From contig NZ_JBDQQR010000001.1 in NCBI RefSeq assembly GCF_039888675.1, forward strand, positions 1,240,001 through 1,304,000: 64,000 nucleotides of DNA, in the 5' to 3' direction. Below, in pieces: positions 8,856 to 18,344 of this stretch (within the stretch, counting starts at the first letter, position 1; every line of letters begins with the position of its first letter). The translations under genes and the position numbers were made by a program. The stretch comes from Mesorhizobium sp. CAU 1732 (GTDB taxonomy: Bacteria > Pseudomonadota > Alphaproteobacteria > Rhizobiales > Rhizobiaceae). Under the pieces are notes generated by a model that was given only the letters and a program-made list of their open reading frames with translations, did not search any database and was not told the origin of the DNA.

Positions 8856-9422
8856 ATGCGCATCGTGGGTGGGGAATTTCGTGGCCGCGCGCTCGTCGCG
8901 CCGCGCACGAACGCGATTCGCCCAACCAGCGACCGGACCCGCGAAGCCGTCTTCAACGTTATCGCGCACGGTCATGCGGACAAGCTTGACGGTACGCGGG
9001 TGCTCGATCTCTTCGCGGGAACGGGCGCGCTGGGCTTGGAGGCGCTGTCGCGCGGGGCGGCGCAATGCCTTCTCATCGAGGAATCGGCGGAAGGAAGGGG
9101 CCTGATCCGCGAGAACATCGAGGCGATGGGCTTGCAGGCGCGCGCGAAGATTTTCCGGCGCGATGCGACGCGCATCGGCGATGCCGGAAACATCGCGCCC
9201 TTCGACCTGATCTTCGCCGACCCGCCCTACGGCAAGGGTTTGGCGGAAGTCGCGATTGCCGGCGCGCTTGCGGGCCGCTGGCTGAAGCCGGGCGCGCTCG
9301 TGGTGGTCGAGGAAGCGGCCGCATCGCCCTTCGTGGCGCCGGAGGGGCTGACGCTTCTGGACCGCCGCGAGTATGGCGAAACCTGCGTCACTTTCTGCAC
9401 CGTCGCCGTTGCCGCTGCCTGA
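8856..9422 (+). CDS. rsmD: 16S rRNA (guanine966-N2)-methyltransferase
   Basis: The 188-residue product begins MRIVGGEFRGR, followed by RPTSDRTREAVFN, both hallmarks of RsmD. The SAM-binding fold is marked by VLDLFAGTGALGLEALSRGA (about residues 50–69) and the catalytic N-methyltransferase motif DPPY at 122–125. The family methylates G966 of 16S rRNA in the assembled 30S subunit. Its ATG is two bases after the rluB stop, so co-translation is likely. Confidence 0.95.
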   Translation: MRIVGGEFRGRALVAPRTNAIRPTSDRTREAVFNVIAHGHADKLDGTRVLDLFAGTGALGLEALSRGAAQCLLIEESAEGRGLIRENIEAMGLQARAKIFRRDATRIGDAGNIAPFDLIFADPPYGKGLAEVAIAGALAGRWLKPGALVVVEEAAASPFVAPEGLTLLDRREYGETCVTFCTVAVAAA

Positions 9423-9525
9423 GCGAAGCCGCGTTTTGACGACGGCCGCACGTATCCCGGCTTGATGGAGAGGCTGCGCCGTGCTCCCATTCGGCCCTAA
9501 ATCGTTCGGGGCATTGGAGGTTTTC

Positions 9526-9987
9526 TTGGCGATTCGTGCTCGTGAGGCATCCCCTGAAGACGCGGCCGCGATGTGTGCCGTCATCAATCCATTGATCGCC
9601 AAGGGCGGCAGCACCGCGCACCGAAATCCGTTCGATACGGCCCGGATGATCTCCCACTATATCGCGCCGCCGACCGGCATCGCTTGCGTGGTCGCAGTTG
9701 ACGGGGAGACGGTCGTAGGCTTCCAGTCCGTGTCCTGGTCTGGCGAGCCGGCGCTGGGCGAGGCCGCCGTCGGCAGTTTCGTCGCGATGGAGCAGCATGG
9801 GCGAGGGATCGGGCGGATCATGTTCCGCGAGACGCTCGACCGGGCGAAGGCGGCCGGTGTCCGCACCATCGACGCGACGATCCGCAAGGAAAACGTCTCG
9901 GGCCGCGCCTTCTATCGAAAGCTGGGTTTCGTGCCCTACAAGGAGGGTGACGAGACCGTATCGAAGCTGTTCACGGTGGCGGGCTGA
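9526..9987 (+). CDS. GNAT family N-acetyltransferase
   Basis: A 153-residue acetyltransferase. The acetyl-CoA loop is seen in GSFVAMEQHGRGIGRIMF (Q/RxxGxG/A type), followed by the C-terminal NVSGRAFYRKLGFVPYKE typical of GNATs. I chose the TTG at 9526 as start because GGAGG lies five bases upstream and AIRAREASPEDA is a normal GNAT beginning. A GTG at 9481 would add 15 residues with no ribosome site. Substrate unknown; phosphinothricin-like GNATs are the nearest type by eye. It is transcribed from its own region after rsmD. Confidence 0.85.
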   Translation: MAIRAREASPEDAAAMCAVINPLIAKGGSTAHRNPFDTARMISHYIAPPTGIACVVAVDGETVVGFQSVSWSGEPALGEAAVGSFVAMEQHGRGIGRIMFRETLDRAKAAGVRTIDATIRKENVSGRAFYRKLGFVPYKEGDETVSKLFTVAG

Positions 9988-10138
9988 CGGTGCCCGGCCG
10001 GTCGTCATCCTCCCTCCCGTTCAAGATCATTTTTGTGTCGCGCCCGAGTTTGGACACTCTTCATGGGGATGAGGTGCGCGGTTGCGCGCGCCGCTGAGGG
10101 CGCTATCTCTTGGGAAGCCGTAGAATGAGGATTGCTTC

Positions 10139-11509
10139 ATGAACAAACAACCGGTCAGCGGCCGTGCCTTCGTATTGCGGTCGGCCGCAGTCGCCGCCAT
10201 CACGATCCTGCCGCTGTCGGCCGTCGCCGAAGATGCGCCGCAGATCGTGGACTTCAAGCTCGACAACGGCATGGAAGTGGTGGTGATTCCGGACCGGCGC
10301 TCGCCCGTCGTGACCCACATGCTGTGGTACAAGGTCGGCAGCGCCGACGAGGAGGCCGGAAAGTCCGGCATCGCGCATTTCTTCGAGCATCTGATGTTCA
10401 AGGGTACGTCCAACCACGGCCCTGGTGAATTCTCCGCCCGCATCGCCGATGTCGGCGGCCGCGAGAACGCCTTCACATCCTACGATTACACCGCCTATTT
10501 CCAGCAGGTCGCGCCCAGCGAGCTGAAAGTCATGATGGAGTTCGAGTCCGACCGCATGCGCAACCTCGTCCTGACGGACGACGTCATCGGTCCCGAACGC
10601 GACGTCATCATCGAGGAGCGCAATTCGCGGGTCGAGAGCGATCCATCGGCGCTCCTGAGCGAGGAAGTCAATGCCACGCTCTACCAGAACCATCCCTATC
10701 GCTTTCCGGTGATCGGCTGGATGCAGGAGATCGAGCAGTTGAATCGCCAGGATGCGATCGATTTCTACGACCGCTTCTACGCCCCGAACAACGCCGTTCT
10801 GGTGGTTGCGGGCGACGTGGACGCTGCCGAAGTGCGCACGCTGGTCGACGAGACCTACGGCAAGATCGAGCGCGGGCCGGACCTTCCGCCGCGTGTGCGC
10901 CCGGTCGAGCCCGAGCAGAACACCAAGCGCACCGTGGAACTGGTCGACAGCCGCGTCGGCGTGCCGGGCTTCTCGAAACGCTGGGTCGTTCCGTCCTACA
11001 CGACGGCCGAGGATGGCGAGGCCGAAGCGCTCGACATCCTGTCCGAGCTTCTCGGCGGCGGCACACGCAGCCGCATCTATCAGGAACTGGTAGTCAAGCA
11101 GGGCATCGCCTCGTCGGCGGGCGCATTCTACCAGGGCACTTCACTCGATGCGACGACCTTCGGCGTCTATGGCTCGCCGCGCGGCGACGCGAAGCTCGAG
11201 GATGTCGAGAAGGCGATCGACGCCGAGATCGAAAAGCTCGTGAAGGACGGCGTCACGCAGGACGAACTCGACAAATCCAAGAAGCGCGCCCTGCGCTCGA
11301 TGATCTTCGCACGGGACGACCAGTCCGGCATGGCGCGCATTTACGGCGCGACCCTGACGACCGGCGGCACGGTGGAAGACATCGCCGAATGGCCAGACCG
11401 CATCAACGCCGTTACCGTCGAAGACGTGCAGCAGGCGGCCGAACGGTATCTCGACCAGCGCCGCGCCGTCAGCGGCTACCTTCTCCCGGCAGAGGAGGAC
11501 CGCTCGTGA
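10139..11509 (+). CDS. M16 family zinc peptidase, catalytic subunit
   Basis: A 456-residue secreted peptidase. A signal peptide covers residues 1–30 (cleavage near AVA/ED). The inverted zinc motif HFFEH sits at 80–84, and the distal Glu in [12 protein letters not shown] lies about 76 residues on. The N-terminal and C-terminal M16 halves follow. The family degrades peptides in a clamshell chamber formed with an inactive homologue, here the next gene, which overlaps by four bases. Location should be periplasm. GAGGATTG precedes the ATG. Physiological substrate is unknown. Confidence 0.93.
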   Translation: MNKQPVSGRAFVLRSAAVAAITILPLSAVAEDAPQIVDFKLDNGMEVVVIPDRRSPVVTHMLWYKVGSADEEAGKSGIAHFFEHLMFKGTSNHGPGEFSARIADVGGRENAFTSYDYTAYFQQVAPSELKVMMEFESDRMRNLVLTDDVIGPERDVIIEERNSRVESDPSALLSEEVNATLYQNHPYRFPVIGWMQEIEQLNRQDAIDFYDRFYAPNNAVLVVAGDVDAAEVRTLVDETYGKIERGPDLPPRVRPVEPEQNTKRTVELVDSRVGVPGFSKRWVVPSYTTAEDGEAEALDILSELLGGGTRSRIYQELVVKQGIASSAGAFYQGTSLDATTFGVYGSPRGDAKLEDVEKAIDAEIEKLVKDGVTQDELDKSKKRALRSMIFARDDQSGMARIYGATLTTGGTVEDIAEWPDRINAVTVEDVQQAAERYLDQRRAVSGYLLPAEEDRS

Positions 11510-12870
11510 CGAATACGGAGACGCGCCCCGCAATGACCGCACACCGCTTCATGATCGCCATCACCACGACCTTCCTGGCGTTGGTCTTCCTCACGCTGCC
11601 GGCCGTCGTGCCCGCGCGCGCGGAGGTCGAAATCCAGGAGGTCACATCCGACAAGGGCGTCACCGCCTGGCTCGTCGAGGATTACACCGTGCCGATCATC
11701 GCGGTCCGCTTCGCCTTCAAGGGCGGCAGCACGCAGGACCCCGCCGGCAAGGAAGGCCTTGCCAATCTGATGACGGGCCTGTTCGACGAGGGCGCGGGCG
11801 AACTCGACGCCGACACGTTCCAGGAACGTCTGGACGAGGTGGGCGCCGAAATGAGCTTCAACGCGACGCGCGATGCCGTCTACGGCCAGATGCGCATGCT
11901 GTCCGACGACAGCGGGGACGCATTCGAACTGCTCGGCATGGCCGTGACAGATCCGCGCTTCGACCAGGAGCCGATCGATCGCATCCGCGCGCAGATCATG
12001 ACGGGCATCCAGCGCGACATGCGCGACCCCAATGCGCTTGGTCAGGATCAGTTCGCGCGCGCGCTCTATGGCGAACACCCCTATGCGCGCCGCTCGGATG
12101 GCACGCCGGAAACGCTGGGCTCGGTCACTGCCGAGGATCTGCACCGCATGCATGAGCGCATGTTCGCGCGCTCCAATGTCAGCATTGCCGTCGTCGGCGC
12201 CATCGATGCGGAAGCGTTGAAGGCGGAACTCGACAGAGTCTTCGGAGACCTGCCGGAAACTGCGTCGTCGGACACGGTGGCGCAGGTTGAGCCGAAGCTC
12301 GACCAGTTGGTCTCGTATCCGTACGACCTGCCGCAGGCGACGATCCAGCTCGTCTATCCCGGCCTGAAGCGTGACGATCCGGAATTCTTCCCAGCCTTCA
12401 TCATGAACCACATCCTGGGTGGCGGCGTCTTTTCCTCGCGGCTGTTCAACGAGGTGCGTGAAAAGCGCGGCCTCGCCTATGGCGTCGGCTCCGGGCTCGA
12501 CACGGGCGATTATTCGAACTCGCTGTTCATCGGCACATCGACGCGCTCCGACCGGGCGCAGGAGACGCTGGACATCATCCGGCAGGAAGTGAAGCGCATG
12601 GCCGACGAAGGCCCGACCGAGGACGAACTGGCGCGCGCCAAGACCTATCTGGTCGGCGCATACCCGATCAACAACCTCGATTCGTCCTCAGCCGTCGCAC
12701 GCACGCTCGTCGAGTTGCAGAAGGAAGGCCGGGGCATCGACTATATCCAGCGCCGCATCGGGCTCATCGAGGCCGTGACGCTGGAGCAGGTCAAGGCAGC
12801 CGGCCAGCGCCTTTTGGAAGCGGAACCTGCCGTGCTGGTCATCGGGCCGGAACTCGGCAACGGAGGATGA
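11506..12870 (+). CDS. M16 family peptidase-like, non-catalytic partner
   Basis: A 454-residue M16 protein with a signal peptide (hydrophobic stretch through VVPARA, about residue 40). The zinc motif is missing: the matching place reads [13 protein letters not shown]. It keeps the substrate-binding motif near [14 protein letters not shown], which is the R/Y site given by the partner half in M16B enzymes. It therefore completes the heterodimer with the upstream gene. The start is GTG 11506 with AGGAGG upstream; ATG 11533 is an alternative. Four-base overlap with the first M16 gene gives coupled, likely equimolar, synthesis. Confidence 0.92.
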   Translation: MTNTETRPAMTAHRFMIAITTTFLALVFLTLPAVVPARAEVEIQEVTSDKGVTAWLVEDYTVPIIAVRFAFKGGSTQDPAGKEGLANLMTGLFDEGAGELDADTFQERLDEVGAEMSFNATRDAVYGQMRMLSDDSGDAFELLGMAVTDPRFDQEPIDRIRAQIMTGIQRDMRDPNALGQDQFARALYGEHPYARRSDGTPETLGSVTAEDLHRMHERMFARSNVSIAVVGAIDAEALKAELDRVFGDLPETASSDTVAQVEPKLDQLVSYPYDLPQATIQLVYPGLKRDDPEFFPAFIMNHILGGGVFSSRLFNEVREKRGLAYGVGSGLDTGDYSNSLFIGTSTRSDRAQETLDIIRQEVKRMADEGPTEDELARAKTYLVGAYPINNLDSSSAVARTLVELQKEGRGIDYIQRRIGLIEAVTLEQVKAAGQRLLEAEPAVLVIGPELGNGG

Positions 12871-12874
12871 TGAG

Positions 12875-13807
12875 ATGGACGCTCCCGACCGGGGAGGCGT
12901 GACGGCGGGCAGGTCCGCTCAGGAGTGGCCTGTCGGGGACCGCAAGCCCAGCGGAGATCCGACCTTCGCGATCGCCTTTGGCGGTGGCGGCGCGCGCGGC
13001 CTGTCGCATATCCACGTGATCGAGGCGCTCGACGAACTGGGTATCCGGCCGGCCGCGGTCTCCGGATCGTCGATCGGCGCGATCATGGGCGCCGGCATGG
13101 CAGCCGGTATGCCGGGGCGGGACATTCATGATTATGCCCGCCAGATACTCGGCAGGCGCGCGGAAGTCGCCGCGCGCATGTGGCGTGCGCGACCGGGCAC
13201 GTTCTCGGAAATGGTGTCGGGCGGCGTCGGCTTCACCCAGTTCAACGTGGAACGCATCCTGCGTTCCTTCCTGCCGGAGGCCATTCCCGACCGGTTCGAC
13301 GATCTGGTGATCCCGCTGAACGTGACGGCGACGGATTTTTACAGCCATTGCCAGACGGTCTTCGACCATGGCGACCTCTACACCGCCCTTGCCGCCTCCG
13401 CTGCGATCCCCGCCGTGTTCCGCCCGGTGCGGCATGAGGGGCGCATCCTGGTGGATGGCGGTATCTCGAATCCGGTGCCGTTCGACCTTCTCGAAGGCAA
13501 GGCGGACATCCTGATCGCCATCGACGTGATCGGCGCACCGACTGAAGGGTCGCGCGGCCGACCCCGGCCGAATTCGCTGGACCTGATGTTCGGCGCGAGC
13601 CAGATCATGATGCAGTCCATCATCGCCCTGAAACTCCAGCAGACGCGGCCGCAGATCATGCTGCGCCCGCCGGTGTCGCATTTCCGGGTGCTGGATTTCC
13701 TGAAGATCGAACGGGTGATGGCCGAGACGGTCTCGATCAAGGATGAACTGAAAGAGGCGATATCGGCTGCGGTCGAGCGCTTCCACAAGACCGACGAGAT
13801 AGCCTGA
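12875..13807 (+). CDS. Patatin-like phospholipase / serine esterase
   Basis: A 310-residue patatin-fold lipid hydrolase. The oxyanion hole GGGGARG is at residues 36–42, the nucleophile Ser66 is in GSSIG, and the catalytic-dyad Asp194 is in VDGGISNP. No signal peptide is visible, so it is cytoplasmic or membrane-attached, like RssA-type proteins. The start follows GGAGGATG and lies four bases after the M16 pair, so it belongs to that operon. Substrate unknown. The C-terminus holds a helical tail with no recognised domain. Confidence 0.9.
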   Translation: MDAPDRGGVTAGRSAQEWPVGDRKPSGDPTFAIAFGGGGARGLSHIHVIEALDELGIRPAAVSGSSIGAIMGAGMAAGMPGRDIHDYARQILGRRAEVAARMWRARPGTFSEMVSGGVGFTQFNVERILRSFLPEAIPDRFDDLVIPLNVTATDFYSHCQTVFDHGDLYTALAASAAIPAVFRPVRHEGRILVDGGISNPVPFDLLEGKADILIAIDVIGAPTEGSRGRPRPNSLDLMFGASQIMMQSIIALKLQQTRPQIMLRPPVSHFRVLDFLKIERVMAETVSIKDELKEAISAAVERFHKTDEIA

Positions 13808-13906
13808 ACGCCCCTCGATCACGCGCACATTACGAAAGTTTAACAAGCGCGAGCGAAACATCGCCTCAAACGGCGGTTAACTCCATGGCAAATGGAGGTA
13901 AACGCC

Positions 13907-14095
13907 ATGAACCAGCACGTCTCTCAAAGTGCGTTCCGGACCCGTGAAGTGACGCTGTGGACCCCGTGGGGCCGGCAGTCGGTGACGGAGATCGACCCCG
14001 GCGCCACGCGGCGCTTGTGGAAGTCCGACCACAGCCTCTGGCGCGAGGCCAGGCGGCGCAAGCAGCGCAGGCTGCTTTTGAAGGCAGCGACATAG
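13907..14095 (+). CDS. Small basic hypothetical protein, 62 residues
   Basis: A short open frame with a strong GGAGG placed eight bases before the ATG at 13907. The protein starts MNQHVSQSAF, has a Trp-rich middle (VTLWTPWGRQSVTEIDPGATRRLWK) and a very basic end (REARRRKQRRLLLKAAT). It contains no domain I know. It follows a 100-base AT-containing gap after the patatin gene that could hold a promoter, and its stop abuts the convergent MATE gene. The good ribosome site and organised composition argue for a real small protein. Confidence 0.6.
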   Translation: MNQHVSQSAFRTREVTLWTPWGRQSVTEIDPGATRRLWKSDHSLWREARRRKQRRLLLKAAT

Positions 14096-15529
14096 CTATT
14101 GCAGCGTCGCGGCCTTGCCGGTCGAGAACGGTGATTGTGCCGCAGGCGGTGGCGGCGGTGCATCCAGATCGATTTCGGGCGGTGGATTGACGCCGATGTT
14201 GCGCACGACGCGGAACGCCACGACCAGCGACACGATACCGAACACGATCGCGCCGAGACCCCAGCCCGCCACCACGCCCTTGGCGCCGTAATAATGCGCG
14301 CCGATCCAGACGAACGGAATGACGCCGAGCGTCGAGCGGCCCCAGTTGAACAGCGTCGAGAGCGTCGGGAAGCCGAGATTGTTGAATGCGGCGTTGGCCA
14401 CGAACAGCGCGCCGTTGAACAGGAAGCTGCCGGCCGCGAACAGGCAGAAGAAGACGATCAGTTCGCGGGCCGCGCCCACCGCGCCGAACAGGCCGGCGAT
14501 CTGCGACGACAGGAGCGCCAGGACGAGCCACGCGGCGAGGCAATAGACCGTCACGAAAATCAGGCTGTCGCGCATCACCTGATTGAGGCGGTCGTAGCGC
14601 CGCGCGCCGTAGTTCTGGCCGAGGATCGGCCCGACCGAGCCCGACAGAGCGAAGATGACCCCGAAGGCGACGGGGATCAGGCGGCCCACGATGGCCCAGC
14701 CCGCAATCGCTTCGTCGCCGAAGCGCGACATCTCGTAGGTGACGTAGGCATTGCCGACCGGCGTCGCGACCTGCGTCAGGACCGCGGGAATGCCGATGGC
14801 CATGAAGGGACGGGCCACCGAGACGAGCGTCTCGCGCGACGGCAAGGCGATCAGCCCGTGGACATAGTGCGCGCCGTGGAGACCGACCGCGAGCAGGACG
14901 AGGCGCGACAGCACCGTCGAGATCGCCGCCCCGTCGAGGCCCAGACCGAAACCGAAGATGAACAGCGGATCGAGTACGGCCGCCGCGATGCCGCCCGCAA
15001 GCGTGACGTACATCGCCCGCCGCGCATCGCCGACGCCGCGCAGGATGCCCGTCGTGCACATGCCGAGCGCCATGATGGGCAGCGATGGAATGACGATTTG
15101 CATGAACCGCGTCGACAGTGCGCGGGTCTCGCCGGTGGCGCCGAGGAGCCCGACGAGCGTATCGAGGAACGGCCAGGCGAGGACCGCGACGGCGGTCGTG
15201 GCGCTCCCGATGAACAGCATCGACGCTCCACCCAGACGAGCGGCCTCCGTGCGGTCGCCGCGCCCGAGCGCGCGCGAGACGAGAGCCGACGCGGCGATCG
15301 TGAAGCCGATCGAGATCGATACGGTGAAGAACAGGAGCGTGCTGGCGAACCCGATCGCGGCGGCAAGCTCCTGGATGCCCAGCATCGAGATGTAGAAGAG
15401 GTTCAGCGCATCGACGAAGAAGATCGCGACGAGGCCGACGGAGCCGGTGGCCGTCATGACAGACACATGCCGCATCGTCGAGCCGGTGACGAATTTGGCC
15501 TGGTTGGATGGGATCGGCGCGGCGGTCAA
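14096..15529 (-). CDS. MATE family multidrug/cation antiporter
   Basis: A 477-residue inner-membrane protein with about 12 hydrophobic segments and two-fold pseudo-symmetry. Typical MATE features are GSVGLVAIFFVDALNLFYIS in helix 1–2 and GPILGQNYGARRYDR in the second half. The family exports organic cations or drugs using Na+ or H+ gradients. The start is uncertain: TTG at 15529 has GGAGC upstream and gives LTAAPIPSNQAKFVTGSTM. A longer in-frame ATG at 15625 would run into the inverted-repeat element. The C-terminal tail is Pro-rich and cytoplasmic. Confidence 0.9.
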   Translation of the reverse strand: MTAAPIPSNQAKFVTGSTMRHVSVMTATGSVGLVAIFFVDALNLFYISMLGIQELAAAIGFASTLLFFTVSISIGFTIAASALVSRALGRGDRTEAARLGGASMLFIGSATTAVAVLAWPFLDTLVGLLGATGETRALSTRFMQIVIPSLPIMALGMCTTGILRGVGDARRAMYVTLAGGIAAAVLDPLFIFGFGLGLDGAAISTVLSRLVLLAVGLHGAHYVHGLIALPSRETLVSVARPFMAIGIPAVLTQVATPVGNAYVTYEMSRFGDEAIAGWAIVGRLIPVAFGVIFALSGSVGPILGQNYGARRYDRLNQVMRDSLIFVTVYCLAAWLVLALLSSQIAGLFGAVGAARELIVFFCLFAAGSFLFNGALFVANAAFNNLGFPTLSTLFNWGRSTLGVIPFVWIGAHYYGAKGVVAGWGLGAIVFGIVSLVVAFRVVRNIGVNPPPEIDLDAPPPPPAAQSPFSTGKAATLQ

Positions 15530-15568
15530 GGGTGCGCTCCAACGATGAAATGCTGCTCTCTTTCGCGT

Positions 15569-15682
15569 CCCCCTCTGTCCTGCCGGACATCTCCCCCACA
15601 CGGGGGGAGATCGGCCAATCGCCACCGTTTGCGAGCGTGATCTCTCCCCTCGTGGGGGAGATGTCCGGCAGGACAGAGGGGG
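15569..15682. repeat. Rhizobial intergenic palindromic element, two head-to-head units
   Basis: The outer 30 bases (15569–15598 and 15653–15682) are a perfect inverted repeat beginning CCCCCTCTGTCC. Each arm also folds on itself through CTCCCC/GGGGAG hairpins, leaving a 54-base centre. Elements of this type are scattered in Mesorhizobium-like genomes. It lies between divergent MATE and pmbA genes. Confidence 0.85.
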
Positions 15683-15838
15683 GCGACGTAGGGCACGGCC
15701 TTGGAGACTTTCCGCATATGTGACCCTCTACCACGAAATGCCTCGGTCGCGAGGCATTGCAACATGCGGGGTACGGCCATAGATGGAGTGGCGAACCCTC
15801 CCGGCAATGTGCGACCTCCGACCAGACAGAGCAATTCC

Positions 15839-17182
15839 ATGAGCCAGAAGACCGATTCCAGCCGCCTTGCCGATCTCGTATCGGGCCTCGTCGAGGCAGC
15901 GAAGCGCGCCGGCGCCGACGCGTCCGACGCGGTCGCGGTCCGTTCGCGCTCCACGAGCGTCTCGGTGCGTCTCGGCAAGGTGGAGGAGACCGAATCATCG
16001 GAAAGCGACGACGTCTCGCTGCGCGTCTTCATCGGCAAGCGGGTCGCAAGCGTCTCCGCCAACGCCGCGTCCGACCCGGCGACGCTCGCCGAACGGGCGG
16101 TGGCGATGGCCAAAGTGTCTCCAGAGGACCCGCATCAGGGTCTGGCGGATGCATCGCTCCTGGCGCGTGCGCCAAGAGATCTGGACCTCTTCGACGGGAC
16201 TGAAATTTCGGCCGATCGCCTGCGCGAGGACGCGCTTGCGATGGAAGAAACGGCACTTGCCGTCGAGGGCGTGAAGAATTCCGGCGGCTCCGGTGCGTCG
16301 GCAGGCATGGGCGGACTGGTTCTGGCCACGTCGCACGGCTTCTTCGGCGAATATGTCGCCTCGCGGTTTTCCCGCTCCATCAGCGTGATCGCGGGCGAGG
16401 GCACCGGCATGGAGCGCGATTACGACTTCTCTTCGCGCCAGCACTTTGCCGATCTGGACGCAACCGACATGATCGGCCGCAAGGCTGCCGAGCGTGCCGT
16501 CAGGCGCATCGGCGCGCGCAAGGCCAAGACCGGACCGGTCACCGTGATCTTCGACCCGCGCGTGGCGCGTGGCATTGCGGGTCATCTGGCAGGCGCGATC
16601 AACGGCGCTTCGGTCGCCCGCAAGACGAGCTTCCTGCGCGATTTCATGGGCAAGCAGGTGGCGGCATCCGCGATCACCGTGACGGACGATCCGCTTCGTC
16701 GCCGTGGCCAGTCCTCACGCCCGTTCGATGGCGAGGGCGTGGAAGGCACGCCGCTGACGATGGTCGATCAGGGCGTTTTGAACCACTGGTTCCTGTCCGC
16801 ATCCGCGGCAAGCGAGCTTGGGCTGACGACGAATGGCCGCGGCGTGCGCGGCGGGTCCTCTGTGTCACCGTCCTCGACGAACCTCGCGATCGAACGGGGT
16901 TCGCAGACGCCGGAGGATCTGATCCGGTCGCTCAACTCCGGCTTCTACGTGACCGAGGTCTTCGGGCAGGGCGTCAACATGGTGACGGGCGAGTACTCGC
17001 GCGGCGCTTCGGGCTACTGGATCGAAAACGGCGAACTGGCCTGGCCGGTCGCGGAAGTGACCATCGCGGCCAATCTGAAGGACATGTTCCTCAACATGGT
17101 GCCGGCCGACGATGTCGATCGCAATTTCGGCACGGCTGCACCGACGCTTCTGATCGAGGGCATGACGCTTGCAGGCGAGTGA
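15839..17182 (+). CDS. pmbA: TldE/PmbA metallopeptidase subunit
   Basis: A 447-residue TldD/PmbA family protein. It has the N-terminal domain (SVSVRLGKVEETESSESDDVSLRVFIGKR) and the C-terminal domain with GSSVSPSSTNLAIERGSQT and VTGEYSRGASGYWIENGE. In the known pair, TldD carries the metal site and TldE/PmbA lacks it; they degrade unfolded peptides and process microcin B17-like peptides. No HExxxH is present, consistent with the PmbA side. The ATG at 15839 is preferred over an upstream frame because homology begins at MSQKTD; the ribosome site is weak. It overlaps the next gene by 14 bases. Confidence 0.92.
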   Translation: MSQKTDSSRLADLVSGLVEAAKRAGADASDAVAVRSRSTSVSVRLGKVEETESSESDDVSLRVFIGKRVASVSANAASDPATLAERAVAMAKVSPEDPHQGLADASLLARAPRDLDLFDGTEISADRLREDALAMEETALAVEGVKNSGGSGASAGMGGLVLATSHGFFGEYVASRFSRSISVIAGEGTGMERDYDFSSRQHFADLDATDMIGRKAAERAVRRIGARKAKTGPVTVIFDPRVARGIAGHLAGAINGASVARKTSFLRDFMGKQVAASAITVTDDPLRRRGQSSRPFDGEGVEGTPLTMVDQGVLNHWFLSASAASELGLTTNGRGVRGGSSVSPSSTNLAIERGSQTPEDLIRSLNSGFYVTEVFGQGVNMVTGEYSRGASGYWIENGELAWPVAEVTIAANLKDMFLNMVPADDVDRNFGTAAPTLLIEGMTLAGE

Positions 17183-17969
17183 AGCTGACAACGAGGGGCT
17201 CCTGGCCGATCTCGCCCTGATACGCGACGCCGCGCGCGAGGGCGGCGATATCGCCATGCGCTATTTCCGCAAGGACCCCGACGTCAAGATGAAGCCGGGC
17301 AACTCGCCTGTCTCGGCGGCGGATTTCGCGGTGGACGACTTCCTGCGCGAGACGCTGATGGCGGCGCGCCCCGACTATGGATGGCTTTCCGAGGAGACGG
17401 CCGACAGTCCCGAACGGCTGTCGGCACGCCGCACCTTCGTCGTGGACCCGATCGACGGAACGCGCGCCTTCATCGAAGGTCGGCGCACTTGGTGCGTGTC
17501 GATCGCCGTGGTGGAAGCGGGCGTACCGTTGGTCGGCGTGCTGGATTGTCCGGCGCGCGGCGAAATCTACGAGGCGACGGCGGAAAGCGCGGCGATCCTG
17601 AACGGATCCGAGATCAAAGTCTCCCATGCGTCAGACAACCTTCGCATCGCGGGCCCGAAGCCGATGCTCGCGGCCGCGCCGTCCTACATGCGCAGCGAGC
17701 ACGTTATCCCCTACATCCCGTCTCTCGCCTATCGCGTCGCGATGGTGGCGAGCGGCGAACTCGATGCGACCTTCATCAAGCCCAATTCCCATGATTGGGA
17801 TCTTGCGGCCGCCGACCTGATCCTTCGGCGTGCCGGCGGGCAGGTTTTGAACGAGGCGGGCGTCGCGCCGTTCTATGCCGGGCCGCAGCCGCGACACGGT
17901 GCACTCGTTGCCGGGAGCGGCGATCTTTTGCAGGCAATGACGCACGTGATTGCCTCGATCGCGGATTGA
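17169..17969 (+). CDS. cysQ: Inositol-phosphatase family: 3'(2'),5'-bisphosphate nucleotidase CysQ-like
   Basis: A 266-residue Mg-dependent phosphatase. The metal motif DPIDGT lies at 93–98 and the second motif WDLAAADLILRRAGG near 215; an SEE loop (WLSEETADS) supplies the third ligand. Such proteins hydrolyse PAP/PAPS or inositol phosphates. The start is TTG at 17169, overlapping pmbA, with GAGGG about ten bases upstream. The pmbA–cysQ–DUF4170 order recurs in Rhizobiales as far as I recall. Substrate specificity cannot be set from sequence alone, so inositol monophosphatase is an alternative. Confidence 0.82.
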   Translation: MQASEADNEGLLADLALIRDAAREGGDIAMRYFRKDPDVKMKPGNSPVSAADFAVDDFLRETLMAARPDYGWLSEETADSPERLSARRTFVVDPIDGTRAFIEGRRTWCVSIAVVEAGVPLVGVLDCPARGEIYEATAESAAILNGSEIKVSHASDNLRIAGPKPMLAAAPSYMRSEHVIPYIPSLAYRVAMVASGELDATFIKPNSHDWDLAAADLILRRAGGQVLNEAGVAPFYAGPQPRHGALVAGSGDLLQAMTHVIASIAD

Positions 17970-18078
17970 CCATCACGCGGCGGTTTCAAATCGTAACGAA
18001 TTGATCTAGAGGAAAGTTCACCGCGCGAGGCGGCAAGTCCGCACATTGGCGCGACCCATCATCAGACGAGCGACGATC

Positions 18079-18315
18079 ATGGCCGACGAAACCGGAACCA
18101 AGCAGCTTCTGCATCTCGTATTTGGCGGAGAATTGACGTCCCTGAAGGGCGTCGATTTCCGCAATCTCGAAGACCTCGACATCGTCGGAATCTTCCCCGA
18201 CTACAAATCCGCCGAAATTGCATGGAAGGCAAAGGCGCAGGCGACTGTGGACAATGCGCATATGCGCTACTTCATCGTGCATCTCCACCGCCTGCTCGAT
18301 CCCGAAGCCAAGTAG
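18079..18315 (+). CDS. DUF4170 family protein
   Basis: A compact 78-residue protein with the DUF4170 sequence (FGGELTSLKGVDFRNLEDLD, then GIFPDYKSAEIAWKAKAQ and MRYFIVHLHRLLDP). It has an alpha/beta pattern and no membrane segment. Function unknown. It precedes the DUF374 acyltransferase, waaA and lpxK genes by 29 bases in the same direction, so a role linked to lipid A or envelope making is inferred only from position. The start at 18079 is taken from homology; an upstream ATG at 18046 adds 11 residues. Confidence 0.85.
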   Translation: MADETGTKQLLHLVFGGELTSLKGVDFRNLEDLDIVGIFPDYKSAEIAWKAKAQATVDNAHMRYFIVHLHRLLDPEAK

Positions 18316-18344
18316 CAAGACCAGCGACAAGAACAAAAAGACGT

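Noticed and set aside
6781..8925. Minus-strand open frame of over 700 codons opposite rluB
   Set aside because: It mirrors the rluB repeats, has no ribosome site and encodes a repetitive low-complexity product.
14135..15640. Plus-strand open frame opposite the MATE gene
   Set aside because: Charge-rich nonsense composition; the MATE frame has clear membrane segments.
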